Part shown: piece after piece, positions 1 to 7,467 of the stretch
Layout: the number at the start of each line of letters is the position of its first letter
Position numbering within the stretch: the first letter of the stretch is position 1
Program-made: the position numbers and the translations under genes
Notes under the pieces: generated by a model
Told to the model about the DNA's origin: nothing
What the model saw: only the letters and a program-made list of their open reading frames with translations
Database searches by the model: none
Assembly: GCA_035318985.1 (NCBI GenBank)
Contig: DATHDP010000094.1
Coordinates: 1 to 8,496, forward strand
DNA from: VBAS01 sp035318985
Lineage (GTDB): Bacteria; Bacteroidota; Bacteroidia; Chitinophagales; Chitinophagaceae
Direction: 5' to 3'
Length of the DNA: 8,496 nt

Positions 1-1
1 A

Positions 2-2869
2 GTTGCAAAAGTTTCCAATGCTGAACTTACAGTAGGCCGTGCTCCACAAATTGCTGCCGGTCTTTCTGGTAAAGTTTCTGGATTGGTCATCATCAATGCA
101 AATGCATCCGTTGATCCTGCTGTTAAATTCAATCTTCGTGGTTACCGCTCTATGTCTGGTAACAATGACGCTTTGATCGTTATCGATGGATTGCCTCAGC
201 CTCCCGGCTCATCTACAATGTTCAATTCTTTGAACCCAAATGATGTTGAAAGCATTACCGTTTTGAAAGGCGGACAGGCGGCAACATTGTACGGCTCCCA
301 GGGGGTCAATGGTGCCATTGTGGTAACAATGAAAAAAGGGCAAAAAGGAAAAATGAAAGTTTCTTTCAGCAGTTCATTCAATACTGAGAAAATAAATATT
401 ATGGCCGAGTTCCAGGATAAATATGGAAGCGGCTCGCATTATGCCACCAGCTACGGAGGTGCCGGCTATAAAACAAACTATTTAGACAGGTTGAAAGATA
501 ACTGGCGTTCTTACGAAAATCAGCAGTATGGCGATGCTTATGATGGTTCTCTTCGCCCAGCAGGAAGAACCTTACAGGATGGCAGTGTAAATATGCTTAC
601 TTACGCTGCAATACCTGGTATCAGGGAAGACATCTGGAACACAGGTTATACATTAAACAACCAGGTTTCATTTTCAGGCGGTAGTGAGACCTCTACCTTT
701 TACTTTTCCGGGGAGAATAATACAACAGAAGGGATCGTACCCGGTGATAAAGCAGTGAGAACAGGTGCTCGTTTTTCAGCTTCACAGGAATACGGCAAAT
801 TAAAAGTAGGATTTAGCGCTAACTATGTCCAGGTGAGATACGATCGTACATCTTTCAATTTCTACAATGAAAGTATAAACCAGGCTGCATACATTCCTTT
901 GAATAAATACAGGGACTGGCAAACCACTAAGTTTGCTCATCCAAATGAATATTATAACGACTATTATACAAATCCATATTTCAGACTGGATAATGATAGA
1001 AGAAAATACCAGGACGCCAATTTCAATGGTACTTTTGAATTGACCTATAAACTTACTCCATGGTTAACTGCTTATAACAAGTTTTCAGGCATGAACAATA
1101 CACGTACGGAGAAAGCTACAGTAGGACAATTTTTCCATAGTGCATGGGCCAAAAATTCGGCAGTAGTTCCGGCTCCATGGGATCAGGGAGATGGAGCAGG
1201 TATTACAAGAGCGTTGACTGATCTGCAAGGAAGTGTTTCAGACATTGCAAACACTGAAAATCTTATAAACAATGAGTTTCAATTCCTGGTAAATAAGGAA
1301 TTTAAAGATTTCACGCTGAAAAGCATTCTTGGTGTTAACGGGTATATGCGTAAAACAAAGAATACGAATGTAAGCTCAAGTTCCATTGTGGTTCCTAATA
1401 TATATAACGTAAGCAATCGTCGTGGTGAACTGGGTGGTGGTGAAAGTAACACAGAAGAAAGAAAATATGGTTACTATGCAGATGCACAAGTTGGATGGAG
1501 AGACAAGATATTTCTCCATGGTACTGTAAGACATGATGCATCTTCAAGGTTTTATAAGTCATACAGGGACTATTCACAATATGCATATACCTATGCAGGT
1601 GTGGATGCCTCAGCAGTTATAACAGAATTGCTCCCTGTTTTAAAAACTGATTTCTTGTCATATATAAAACTCAGGGCAGGTTATAATAAAAATGGTAATG
1701 ATAACCTTCAACTTTATGGTCTTGATCCTTCTTTTTCTAATGCTACCAGTCCTGCGTTCCCCACTCAACCTAGTTTTCCTTACGGCAATACGGTTGGTAT
1801 CAGTGTCGGAAATACCCTACCGGATGCTGGGTTAATGCCTGAATTCGTAAGAACACTTGAGTTTGGTACGGAGCTTCAATTTTTAAATAATAAGATAAAT
1901 GTTGATTTCGCCTACTACACTCAAAAAAGCGAAGGACAGCTCCTGACAGTACAGATTCCAACCTCAACTGGTTTTAGTAACCTTGTATTAAATGTTGGTC
2001 AGACTAAGAACTGGGGTTATGAAGCTGATGTAAAAATTCAATTATTACGTACATCAAAAGTAAACTGGGACCTGAATCTGCGTGGATCGATCAATGATAA
2101 TAAAGTTATTAAGTTATATCCCGGCGTAAAAGAATTTTTTGTAAGTGGATATACTTATGGTGGTACTTATGTCATGGAGAACCAGACATACCCAATGCTG
2201 AAAGCTACATCCTATACCAGGGACGATCAGGGACGGGTTATTATTAATGCTGCTGCCAATAGTCCATCACAGGGCCACCCTATTACAACAGGACCATTGA
2301 AAGAATTTGGACGTGTTACTCCTAAATATATGTTAGGTGCAGGTACTTCTGTAAGCTTTGCCAATTTTACTTTGACGACTAACTGGGAATACAGGGGCGG
2401 AAATGTAATGTTTAGCGACCTGGCCAAACAAATGACATTTACTGGTTCGGGTAAATGGACAGAAAACAGGGAACCTCATATTTTCCCTAATTCTTCTTAC
2501 CTCGATGCTGCGTCAGGAAAGTATGTGCCAAATACAACGATCATGACAAGAGAAGCTGAATATGAATTGTGGGTTACTGCATATCGTAATATCAACGAAA
2601 ACTTTGTTGCACCAGCATGGTTCATAAAAATGAGGGACATAAATCTTTCATACAGTTTTTCTAATAACCTGGTTTCAAAAACTAAAATATTCTCTGGAGC
2701 ATCTATAGCTATTTATGGTCGTAACCTGATTGCAATTGTAGATAAAGCAAACCAGTTTGCAGACCCTGAATTTAGTTTTACAACTGGTAATGGAATTGGT
2801 ATTAACAATACAGATCAAACTCCGCCAGTAAGACAATTGGGTATTAATTTGAATCTGAATTTTAAATAA
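2..2869 (+). CDS. SusC/RagA-family TonB-dependent outer-membrane transporter, 5' truncated by window edge
   Basis: This is an outer-membrane beta-barrel transporter that imports a bound nutrient using TonB energy, working with a SusD-type lipoprotein lid. The frame is open from base 2 and gives 955 visible residues. Family members run to roughly 1000-1100, so the signal peptide, the carboxypeptidase-regulatory-like domain and the TonB box lie upstream. The plug domain is clear. LIVIDGLP sits at visible residues 58-65, and the SusC signature region, running from LNPNDVESITVLK through YGSQGVNGAIVV to MKKG, spans about 77-113. The rest is alternating aromatic and polar barrel sequence, ending with the strand QLGINLNLNFK. 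The usual DASAAAIYGS of the signature is GGQAATLYGS here, a variant rather than a defect. The SusD-like gene starts 22 bases downstream, so the two are almost certainly co-transcribed. The promoter is outside the window. The substrate is not predictable from sequence. Family assignment is very secure. Confidence 0.96.
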   Translation, partial: VAKVSNAELTVGRAPQIAAGLSGKVSGLVIINANASVDPAVKFNLRGYRSMSGNNDALIVIDGLPQPPGSSTMFNSLNPNDVESITVLKGGQAATLYGSQGVNGAIVVTMKKGQKGKMKVSFSSSFNTEKINIMAEFQDKYGSGSHYATSYGGAGYKTNYLDRLKDNWRSYENQQYGDAYDGSLRPAGRTLQDGSVNMLTYAAIPGIREDIWNTGYTLNNQVSFSGGSETSTFYFSGENNTTEGIVPGDKAVRTGARFSASQEYGKLKVGFSANYVQVRYDRTSFNFYNESINQAAYIPLNKYRDWQTTKFAHPNEYYNDYYTNPYFRLDNDRRKYQDANFNGTFELTYKLTPWLTAYNKFSGMNNTRTEKATVGQFFHSAWAKNSAVVPAPWDQGDGAGITRALTDLQGSVSDIANTENLINNEFQFLVNKEFKDFTLKSILGVNGYMRKTKNTNVSSSSIVVPNIYNVSNRRGELGGGESNTEERKYGYYADAQVGWRDKIFLHGTVRHDASSRFYKSYRDYSQYAYTYAGVDASAVITELLPVLKTDFLSYIKLRAGYNKNGNDNLQLYGLDPSFSNATSPAFPTQPSFPYGNTVGISVGNTLPDAGLMPEFVRTLEFGTELQFLNNKINVDFAYYTQKSEGQLLTVQIPTSTGFSNLVLNVGQTKNWGYEADVKIQLLRTSKVNWDLNLRGSINDNKVIKLYPGVKEFFVSGYTYGGTYVMENQTYPMLKATSYTRDDQGRVIINAAANSPSQGHPITTGPLKEFGRVTPKYMLGAGTSVSFANFTLTTNWEYRGGNVMFSDLAKQMTFTGSGKWTENREPHIFPNSSYLDAASGKYVPNTTIMTREAEYELWVTAYRNINENFVAPAWFIKMRDINLSYSFSNNLVSKTKIFSGASIAIYGRNLIAIVDKANQFADPEFSFTTGNGIGINNTDQTPPVRQLGINLNLNFK

Positions 2870-2891
2870 TAAATACAAAAAAATTACAGAT

Positions 2892-4421
2892 ATGAAACTT
2901 AGAAAATTTTTAATTATTCCTGCGTGTTTATTATTTGCACTGTTCAGCTGTCAAAAGGACTGGCTGGATGTAAATACTAATCCCAACGCACTCCCCAGTT
3001 CCACGCCGGATTATACGTTTGCAGCTGGTGCTAATCGTATAGCAGCTACTTTAGGACCTAATGAATTAGGTGAATATTGGTCTGGCCATTGGACACAATC
3101 CAGCACTTATATTCTTAGTCCTACCATTTTTAAATACGAGTTCAATAATACCAACTTTGACTATTGGAGTGGGTATTATGACATACTGCAGGACCTTGAT
3201 TATGCGGCTAAAGGTGCAACCGGAACACTGGCTTATTTTGGAGGGGCAGCCAGGGTATTGAAAGCTTACACCTATCAAATAATGGTTGATCTTTATGGAA
3301 ATATTCCTTATAGTGATGCGCTAAAAGGCTCCAGCTCACTTGCTCCGAAATTTGATGACCAGAAAGCGATCTACGAAGATCTGATCAAAGTACTTGATAC
3401 AGCTATCACAATTTTAAAAGCAAATCCACTTCCCCCAAGTGCCGTAGGATCTGATATTGTGTTTGGTGCTGGCGGAGCGGCTACAGCAGCCACTAAATGG
3501 ATCCAATTTGCAAATAGCTTGAAATTGAGAATTCTGATTCGCCAAAGCAGAATAACTGGTCGTGATGCCTATATCACTGCTGAGATCAACAAAGCTGCGG
3601 CAACAACTGAAGGCTTTTTAGCAAATGGATTGGATGTAACTGTGAATCCCGGTTATGTTGCAAGCACTGGAAAACTGAATCCTTTCTATGAGACTTGGGG
3701 ATATAATGCATCAAGTGGAGCACAGGCCCTGGCCCGTTATCCACGCCCAACTGAATATTTATTTACTACATTAAAAGCAGCTAATGATACTTTCAGAATG
3801 AAACGCCTTGCTTACCCTAATGGTGGCGAAGGCGCTTTGCCAGAAATAACCCCAAATTATCTTGGCGTGCCGTTTGGCGTTTCATCAGGCTATTTGTCGC
3901 AAAACACATCTTATATAGGCCCTTCTCAAATTAAAAAAGGAGAATTCAACAGGCCAATGATCCTGATGACAAATGCTGAGTCACAATTCTTATTGGCAGA
4001 GGCTAAGCAACGTTATGCGGGAGTTACTCTGCCACTGACAGCGCAAGCATATTATGAGCAAGGCGTAAAAGAAGCATTCCGCATCACAGGTACAACAACT
4101 GCTTATGGTGCTGCAGCAGCCACTACTTTGCTTACAAGCGGAAAAGATCTTTCCGACTGGACAGCCTCTCCGGATAAATTAAAAGCTATCTGGATGCAAA
4201 AGTGGTTGGCTCTTACAAACTATAGCGGTCTGGAAGCATGGAACGAGTACAGGAAAAATAATTTCCCTGCTACTCCTGCTTCAGCTTCCACTGCAGCAAA
4301 TGCACCACGTCCCGTGAGGTTATTTTATCCATCAGGAGAACTTGCTTCAAATGGAGAAAATGTAAAAGCACAGGGCGCTATTGATGTCTTTACTACACGC
4401 CTTTTCTGGGATGTAGATTAA
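2892..4421 (+). CDS. SusD/RagB-like surface lipoprotein (SusD-like_2 type)
   Basis: This is a cell-surface lipoprotein that binds substrate and caps the adjacent SusC-type barrel. The 509-residue protein is complete. It starts with a lipoprotein signal peptide (basic MKLRK, a hydrophobic stretch, then the lipobox ALFSC with the lipidated Cys at residue 20). It continues with DWLDVNTNPN at 23-32, which is typical of the SusD-like_2 branch of the family. The body is helix-rich with alanine-rich segments, as expected of a TPR-like scaffold. The C-terminus, with PRPVRLFYP and the final TTRLFWDVD, also fits that branch. The chosen ATG is directly followed by the signal peptide. No Shine-Dalgarno sequence precedes it, only an A-rich stretch, as is normal in Bacteroidota. 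An intrinsic terminator follows about 30 bases after the stop, so no glycan-degrading enzyme shares this transcript downstream. The ligand could be a glycan, a peptide or another polymer. Confidence 0.95.
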   Translation: MKLRKFLIIPACLLFALFSCQKDWLDVNTNPNALPSSTPDYTFAAGANRIAATLGPNELGEYWSGHWTQSSTYILSPTIFKYEFNNTNFDYWSGYYDILQDLDYAAKGATGTLAYFGGAARVLKAYTYQIMVDLYGNIPYSDALKGSSSLAPKFDDQKAIYEDLIKVLDTAITILKANPLPPSAVGSDIVFGAGGAATAATKWIQFANSLKLRILIRQSRITGRDAYITAEINKAAATTEGFLANGLDVTVNPGYVASTGKLNPFYETWGYNASSGAQALARYPRPTEYLFTTLKAANDTFRMKRLAYPNGGEGALPEITPNYLGVPFGVSSGYLSQNTSYIGPSQIKKGEFNRPMILMTNAESQFLLAEAKQRYAGVTLPLTAQAYYEQGVKEAFRITGTTTAYGAAAATTLLTSGKDLSDWTASPDKLKAIWMQKWLALTNYSGLEAWNEYRKNNFPATPASASTAANAPRPVRLFYPSGELASNGENVKAQGAIDVFTTRLFWDVD

Positions 4422-4449
4422 TTTAAGAATAATAGAATTGTTTAATAAT

Positions 4450-4481
4450 AAAAAGCCCCCGATTAAATCGGGGCTTTTTTT
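4450..4481 (+). terminator. Intrinsic terminator after the SusC/SusD pair, probably bidirectional
   Basis: The arms AAAAGCCCCCGAT and ATCGGGGCTTTT pair around a TAA loop with one unpaired C in the left arm, and are followed by a run of seven T. This is a textbook rho-independent terminator for the + strand operon. The reverse complement is also GC-stem plus a five-T run, so it may also stop the convergent - strand transcript, whose last gene ends about 180 bases away. No other hairpin with a T-tract was seen for that transcript. Confidence 0.92.
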
Positions 4482-4511
4482 ATAACGTCGCTAACAACGC
4501 ATCAACTCTGC

Positions 4512-4619
4512 GTAAAAACGTATTTGTGCAAGTTCACTATTAAATAAAACATCTGATCTCTTTCAAGTGCGTTCTCCTAAGTATGGTCACATTTTATTGG
4601 TAAAAACGTCAATAGTGAA
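4512..4619. repeat. Paired short repeats in the convergent intergenic region
   Basis: The 176-base gap between the terminator and the stop of the TlpA-like gene contains no credible gene. It holds the direct repeat GTAAAAACGT at 4512-4521 and again at 4600-4609. It also holds a perfect 9-base inverted repeat, TTCACTATT at 4533-4541 and AATAGTGAA at 4611-4619. The four elements are interleaved, so each half of the gap carries one of each. The repeats are visible directly. Their function is unknown and chance is possible in AT-rich DNA. Confidence 0.4.
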
Positions 4620-4657
4620 AAGTAACCGCTCAAAAATATATAAGCAGGTTTGACTAT

Positions 4658-5800
4658 CTATCTATGGATATTTTTTTTCATGTACCGCTCCAGGTCTTCA
4701 GTTTCAATATTTTTCGCAATAATTAAACCTTTTTTATCCAATAGAAAATTTCTTGGAATAGATCTGAACATATACTGCCTGCTGATTCCTTCAAATCCAT
4801 CGAGATCAGATAAATTAATACAGTTCACAGCGTCTTTTTGTATGGCCTTTTTCCAATCTTCATTTATTTTATCCAATGAAATGTAGATAAATTCCAAATC
4901 ATTTCCTTTATACTTTTTATAAACCCTCATAAGCTCTTTGTTTTGCATTCTGCATGGCACACACCATGATGCCCAAAAATCCAACAACAGGTATTTTCCT
5001 TTAAAATCCCCAAGACTTAAAGAATTTCCTGACGTATCTTTTAGAATGAAGGAAGGAAATTTTTTTCCGCAAATCAAATTTGAAAAGTAATAATGTAGCT
5101 CTTTTCCCCATGAGTTATCTCTTGCCATGGGTGCAAGTGAATAAAAGATATCGCCTAAAAGATCATCTTTATAATTATTAAGCAGGTAGGCCATTATGAG
5201 TTTACTGTTAATTACAGAAGACGGATTCAGCTTTATCCAATCATAAACGGCATTTTGCTGCATTATTTTGAACTCATTTTCAATACTGTCTGTTCTTTTT
5301 AAAAGTTTGTCTGAAAGGATGCTGTCTTTTGTTTGCAAACTTTCCTTATATTTTTTTCGAACGTCAAAATACGCTTGAGGTACTTTGATTTTATCAAGCA
5401 TTTTTTTGAAATTATTTTGATCAATTCCTGCTTGGTTCCGATAAATTTCAATGTCCTGTAATGTTGAGTCTGCTAAGATCATACTGCATGACCCGTTTTG
5501 CAGGAATATAACATTAGAAAATGTTTTATCGTGCTGTATAAGTTCGATAACATATGATTCTGCTGAAGGAACGGTAAGATTTAATTTAAACTCATGGTTT
5601 GAAATAATAGTCGAATCTTCAATAACCGGGTAGTTGAAAACAGGTTTATAAGGATAAAGAGATTTTATATGGATCTTTACACCATCATACAAATAAGGTG
5701 CTCTCCCATCTATTATAACTGAGTTTTGAGGATATATTGTAGTTGAAACAATACATAAACCCAATATCAATGTCAGTTTTTTTATTTTGTCAAACAGCAT
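4658..5800 (-). CDS. Secreted TlpA-like thiol-disulfide oxidoreductase (thioredoxin fold)
   Basis: This is probably a periplasmic, possibly membrane-attached, thioredoxin-fold protein that reduces, forms or rearranges disulfides. The 380-residue protein begins with a basic and hydrophobic signal sequence (MLFDKIKK, then a hydrophobic core to about residue 23). Cys16 does not sit in a good lipobox, so ordinary signal peptidase I cleavage is more likely than lipidation. Residues about 27-240 form an N-terminal region, beta-rich first and then charged and helical. It resembles the extra domains (DUF4369-like) found in front of thioredoxin domains in Bacteroidota, but that match is by impression only. 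The TlpA/AhpC-TSA domain occupies about 245-380. It has GKKFPSFIL at 245, the LLLDFWASWCVPC active site with the CXXC pair C280/C283, and SIPRNFLLD with the cis-proline P349. It is the last gene of the - strand group, 62 bases beyond the cysteine-rich peptide gene and separated from it by a hairpin. A role in folding that peptide is inferred from position. Confidence 0.9.
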   Translation of the reverse strand: MLFDKIKKLTLILGLCIVSTTIYPQNSVIIDGRAPYLYDGVKIHIKSLYPYKPVFNYPVIEDSTIISNHEFKLNLTVPSAESYVIELIQHDKTFSNVIFLQNGSCSMILADSTLQDIEIYRNQAGIDQNNFKKMLDKIKVPQAYFDVRKKYKESLQTKDSILSDKLLKRTDSIENEFKIMQQNAVYDWIKLNPSSVINSKLIMAYLLNNYKDDLLGDIFYSLAPMARDNSWGKELHYYFSNLICGKKFPSFILKDTSGNSLSLGDFKGKYLLLDFWASWCVPCRMQNKELMRVYKKYKGNDLEFIYISLDKINEDWKKAIQKDAVNCINLSDLDGFEGISRQYMFRSIPRNFLLDKKGLIIAKNIETEDLERYMKKNIHR

Positions 5801-5824
5801 TCAAAACATATTATAAATAAAATT

Positions 5825-5857
5825 AAACACACCCAACTAGATTTAGTGGGTGTGTTT
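5825..5857 (-). terminator. Terminator-like hairpin between the peptide gene and the TlpA-like gene
   Basis: AAACACACCCA at 5825-5835 is perfectly complementary to 5847-5857, and an alternative inner pairing of ACTA with TAGT shortens the loop to GATT. In the - strand direction the hairpin begins five bases after the peptide stop codon and is followed by TTTAATTTTATTT, an interrupted T-tract. It could be a partial terminator that gives more peptide mRNA than oxidoreductase mRNA, or a 3' stabiliser of the peptide transcript. The tract is weaker than that at 4475-4481. On the + strand the stem is also followed by a T-rich tract, TTTTGTTTTT, but no + strand gene ends there. Confidence 0.65.
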
Positions 5858-5862
5858 TGTTT

Positions 5863-6057
5863 TTAGCCAATTGTACATCTTTTGTAATTCCACCCGCATC
5901 CAGGTATTAGATCCTTGGCACAAATAAATGAGCCATTACAGTCGGCATTGGTAGAACAACGATCCTCACAGTCACCACCAGGATCATCTACTCCACCTTT
6001 GATTTTTTTCTTTTCTTCTTCGCTAAGCATTTTGCCTAGATTTTCTAATTTTTTCAT
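5863..6057 (-). CDS. GG-leader secreted peptide precursor with six-cysteine core
   Basis: This is a 64-residue precursor of an exported peptide. Residues 1-22 form a double-glycine leader: MKKLENLGKMLSEEEKKK then IKGG, with the predicted cut after G22. The Lys-Leu, LS-EE and K-I-x-GG pattern matches the leader common in Bacteroidota natural-product and bacteriocin-like precursors. The 42-residue core contains six cysteines at 30, 34, 40, 46, 54 and 61 (pattern C-x3-C-x5-C-x5-C-x7-C-x6-C), enough for three disulfides. It begins with a Gly/Asp-rich VDDPGGD and is net acidic by my count (seven Asp/Glu against four Lys/Arg), unlike typical cationic pore-forming bacteriocins. The ATG lies in A-rich sequence without a Shine-Dalgarno sequence. 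A 96-base gap separates it from the fusion-protein gene, and I found no convincing TAnnTTTG promoter there. The exporter genes upstream and the TlpA-like gene downstream support secretion and disulfide bonding. I do not recognise the core as a known bacteriocin. Its activity is unknown. Confidence 0.85.
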   Translation of the reverse strand: MKKLENLGKMLSEEEKKKIKGGVDDPGGDCEDRCSTNADCNGSFICAKDLIPGCGWNYKRCTIG

Positions 6058-6153
6058 TCATTTTGATTTTTAATTTGAATGTTCGGCCCGGGTTAAGGTA
6101 CCTGGCTCTTTTACCTGTTGCTTTCGAAAACAAAGAGTTTTGCTACGGTGCTT

Positions 6154-7458
6154 TTATCTTTCCCATACTTTTTTTAATTGATTAAAAAATCGCTCAATCA
6201 ATCTGCGATTTACAGTAATGATCTCTGCTTGTGCCGAAAGATTGTTCCTGAAAAAAATGTTCTTGTGGTAATTTGTTTGAAGACCATGAGGGAGTTCAAC
6301 TTTTATCAAAAAACTATCTCTCCTGTTTGGCATGCCTGAAATATAATTTACAGTTCCATTTAAATATCCGAATTCCGCGTCAGGATAACTTTCAACTTTA
6401 ATTCTTACTTGTTGTCCTGTTTTTATTTTCCCAAATCCTCTTTGTCCTGCAGTCAGTTCGGCGTAATAATTTATTTCTTCAGGCTCAACATAGAATAAGT
6501 TTTGACCCTGGTTGATAAGTTGGTTCTCCTTCAATGTAGTTACATATAACAATTTTCCATCTTCGGGTGCCTGTAAAACATAATTATGCACCCATTTTTC
6601 TATTTCACTTTTTAATTCAAGTAATGATGAATAAAATCGCTGTTGCTGATCAATAACTTGTTTATATGTTTCCAGTATTTCTTTTTGCTTCGCATGTGTA
6701 CTTACATCGTTATTTGTGAGCTGACTTTCTACTTGTTCTATACTTTGGTCTTTTGCCAATAGTTTGCTTTTATATTGATTTAGCTCGATCGGGGCTATCA
6801 CTTTTTCCTCTGCTAACTTTTCGTATGCCTTATATTCATTTTGCTGCAGTTCCTGGTCCTGCTGCTGCAACTTTTGCTGTCGGTAAATATTATCCTTTAA
6901 TAAGGACATGTATTGAATATCCTTTTTCAGAGCATTAAGCTTTTTTCTGTAATATCCGTTGGCAAGCGTCTGCCTGGTCAATTGAAGTTCATTTTGAAAA
7001 CCCTGGTAATTGGCTTGCAGCTCACCAAGATTTTGCAATGCTGGCAAAGGCTTTTTTTCGACAATATCATATTTGTATCCTGTTATTGAATCAATGATAT
7101 CTTCTGTCCATTTATAAAGCATCATTACTTCATTATAGGATGCAGTACTTTCAATAAAACCCAAATGCTGATCTTTTTTCACCTCCTCTTCGTCTTTTGC
7201 AAAGAGCTTTAATAGCTTTCCTTCGCTTTTTGCATTTACATTTTTGGGCGGGTTTAATGCAACTATTCTTGCCGAAGCATTCACCATGTCCGGGTATTGG
7301 ATGATATAAGTAAGTGCGATCAGTAAAAAAAGAATCGCCAGGAAAACAACATTCCCTTTTCGAATGATCCAATGCGGCCGGTAAGAGATTATTTCTCTTA
7401 TATCATCACTTACCAGCTCTTCATTTTGATGAAGTGTTATCAAATTATCTGCAGGCAT
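6154..7458 (-). CDS. HlyD-family membrane fusion protein of a peptide exporter
   Basis: This is the periplasmic adaptor that links an inner-membrane ABC exporter to an outer-membrane TolC-like channel. The 434-residue protein is complete. It has a cytoplasmic N-terminus (1-35), one membrane segment at about 36-55 (VVFLAILFLLIALTYII), and a first lipoyl half-motif at about 66-103 (LNPPKNVNAKSEGKLLKL). A long Gln/Lys/Leu-rich coiled-coil region at about 145-290 forms the periplasmic hairpin. The second lipoyl half follows at about 293-325 (VLQAPEDGKLLYV), then a beta-barrel domain to about 415 (TAGQRGFGKIKTGQQVRIKVESYP is its central stretch). It ends with a basic amphipathic tail. The start codon is nine bases after the ABC stop, so the two are translated from one message. 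No TolC-type gene is visible, so the channel must be elsewhere. A general HlyD or EmrA-type role is possible, but the neighbours favour peptide export. Confidence 0.94.
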   Translation of the reverse strand: MPADNLITLHQNEELVSDDIREIISYRPHWIIRKGNVVFLAILFLLIALTYIIQYPDMVNASARIVALNPPKNVNAKSEGKLLKLFAKDEEEVKKDQHLGFIESTASYNEVMMLYKWTEDIIDSITGYKYDIVEKKPLPALQNLGELQANYQGFQNELQLTRQTLANGYYRKKLNALKKDIQYMSLLKDNIYRQQKLQQQDQELQQNEYKAYEKLAEEKVIAPIELNQYKSKLLAKDQSIEQVESQLTNNDVSTHAKQKEILETYKQVIDQQQRFYSSLLELKSEIEKWVHNYVLQAPEDGKLLYVTTLKENQLINQGQNLFYVEPEEINYYAELTAGQRGFGKIKTGQQVRIKVESYPDAEFGYLNGTVNYISGMPNRRDSFLIKVELPHGLQTNYHKNIFFRNNLSAQAEIITVNRRLIERFFNQLKKVWER

Positions 7459-7467
7459 AAAAATATT

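Noticed and set aside
83..85. TTG at 83 as a possible start of the SusC-like protein.
   Set aside because: The frame is open to the left edge, and the residues before it (including APQIAAGLSGKVSG) are normal SusC plug sequence, so this is an internal Leu codon.
4650..4886. 78-codon open frame on the + strand, antisense to the 3' end of the TlpA-like gene.
   Set aside because: It overlaps the strongly supported thioredoxin domain on the other strand and shows no recognisable protein features.
5753..5755. Cys16 of the TlpA-like protein as a lipidation site.
   Set aside because: The preceding residues LGL put Leu at the -1 position, which does not fit a lipobox; an ordinary signal peptide is more likely.
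5863..6057. The GG peptide as a lanthipeptide or other enzymatically modified RiPP.
   Set aside because: No lanthionine synthetase, radical SAM enzyme, cyclodehydratase or other modifying enzyme is in the window; disulfide bonding is the simpler reading, though genes beyond the right edge could change this.
6058..6153. A dedicated promoter for the peptide gene in the gap after the fusion-protein gene.
   Set aside because: Only a weak TACCTTAA and a badly spaced TTTG were seen on the - strand, not the Bacteroidota TTTG/TAnnTTTG pair. The adjacent GGTACC and CCCGGG palindromes are too short to interpret.
7151..7372. 73-codon - strand frame rich in Lys and Arg inside the fusion-protein gene.
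   Set aside because: It is an out-of-frame reading of the lipoyl and membrane-segment region of the HlyD-type gene; the basic run comes from frame-shifted codons.
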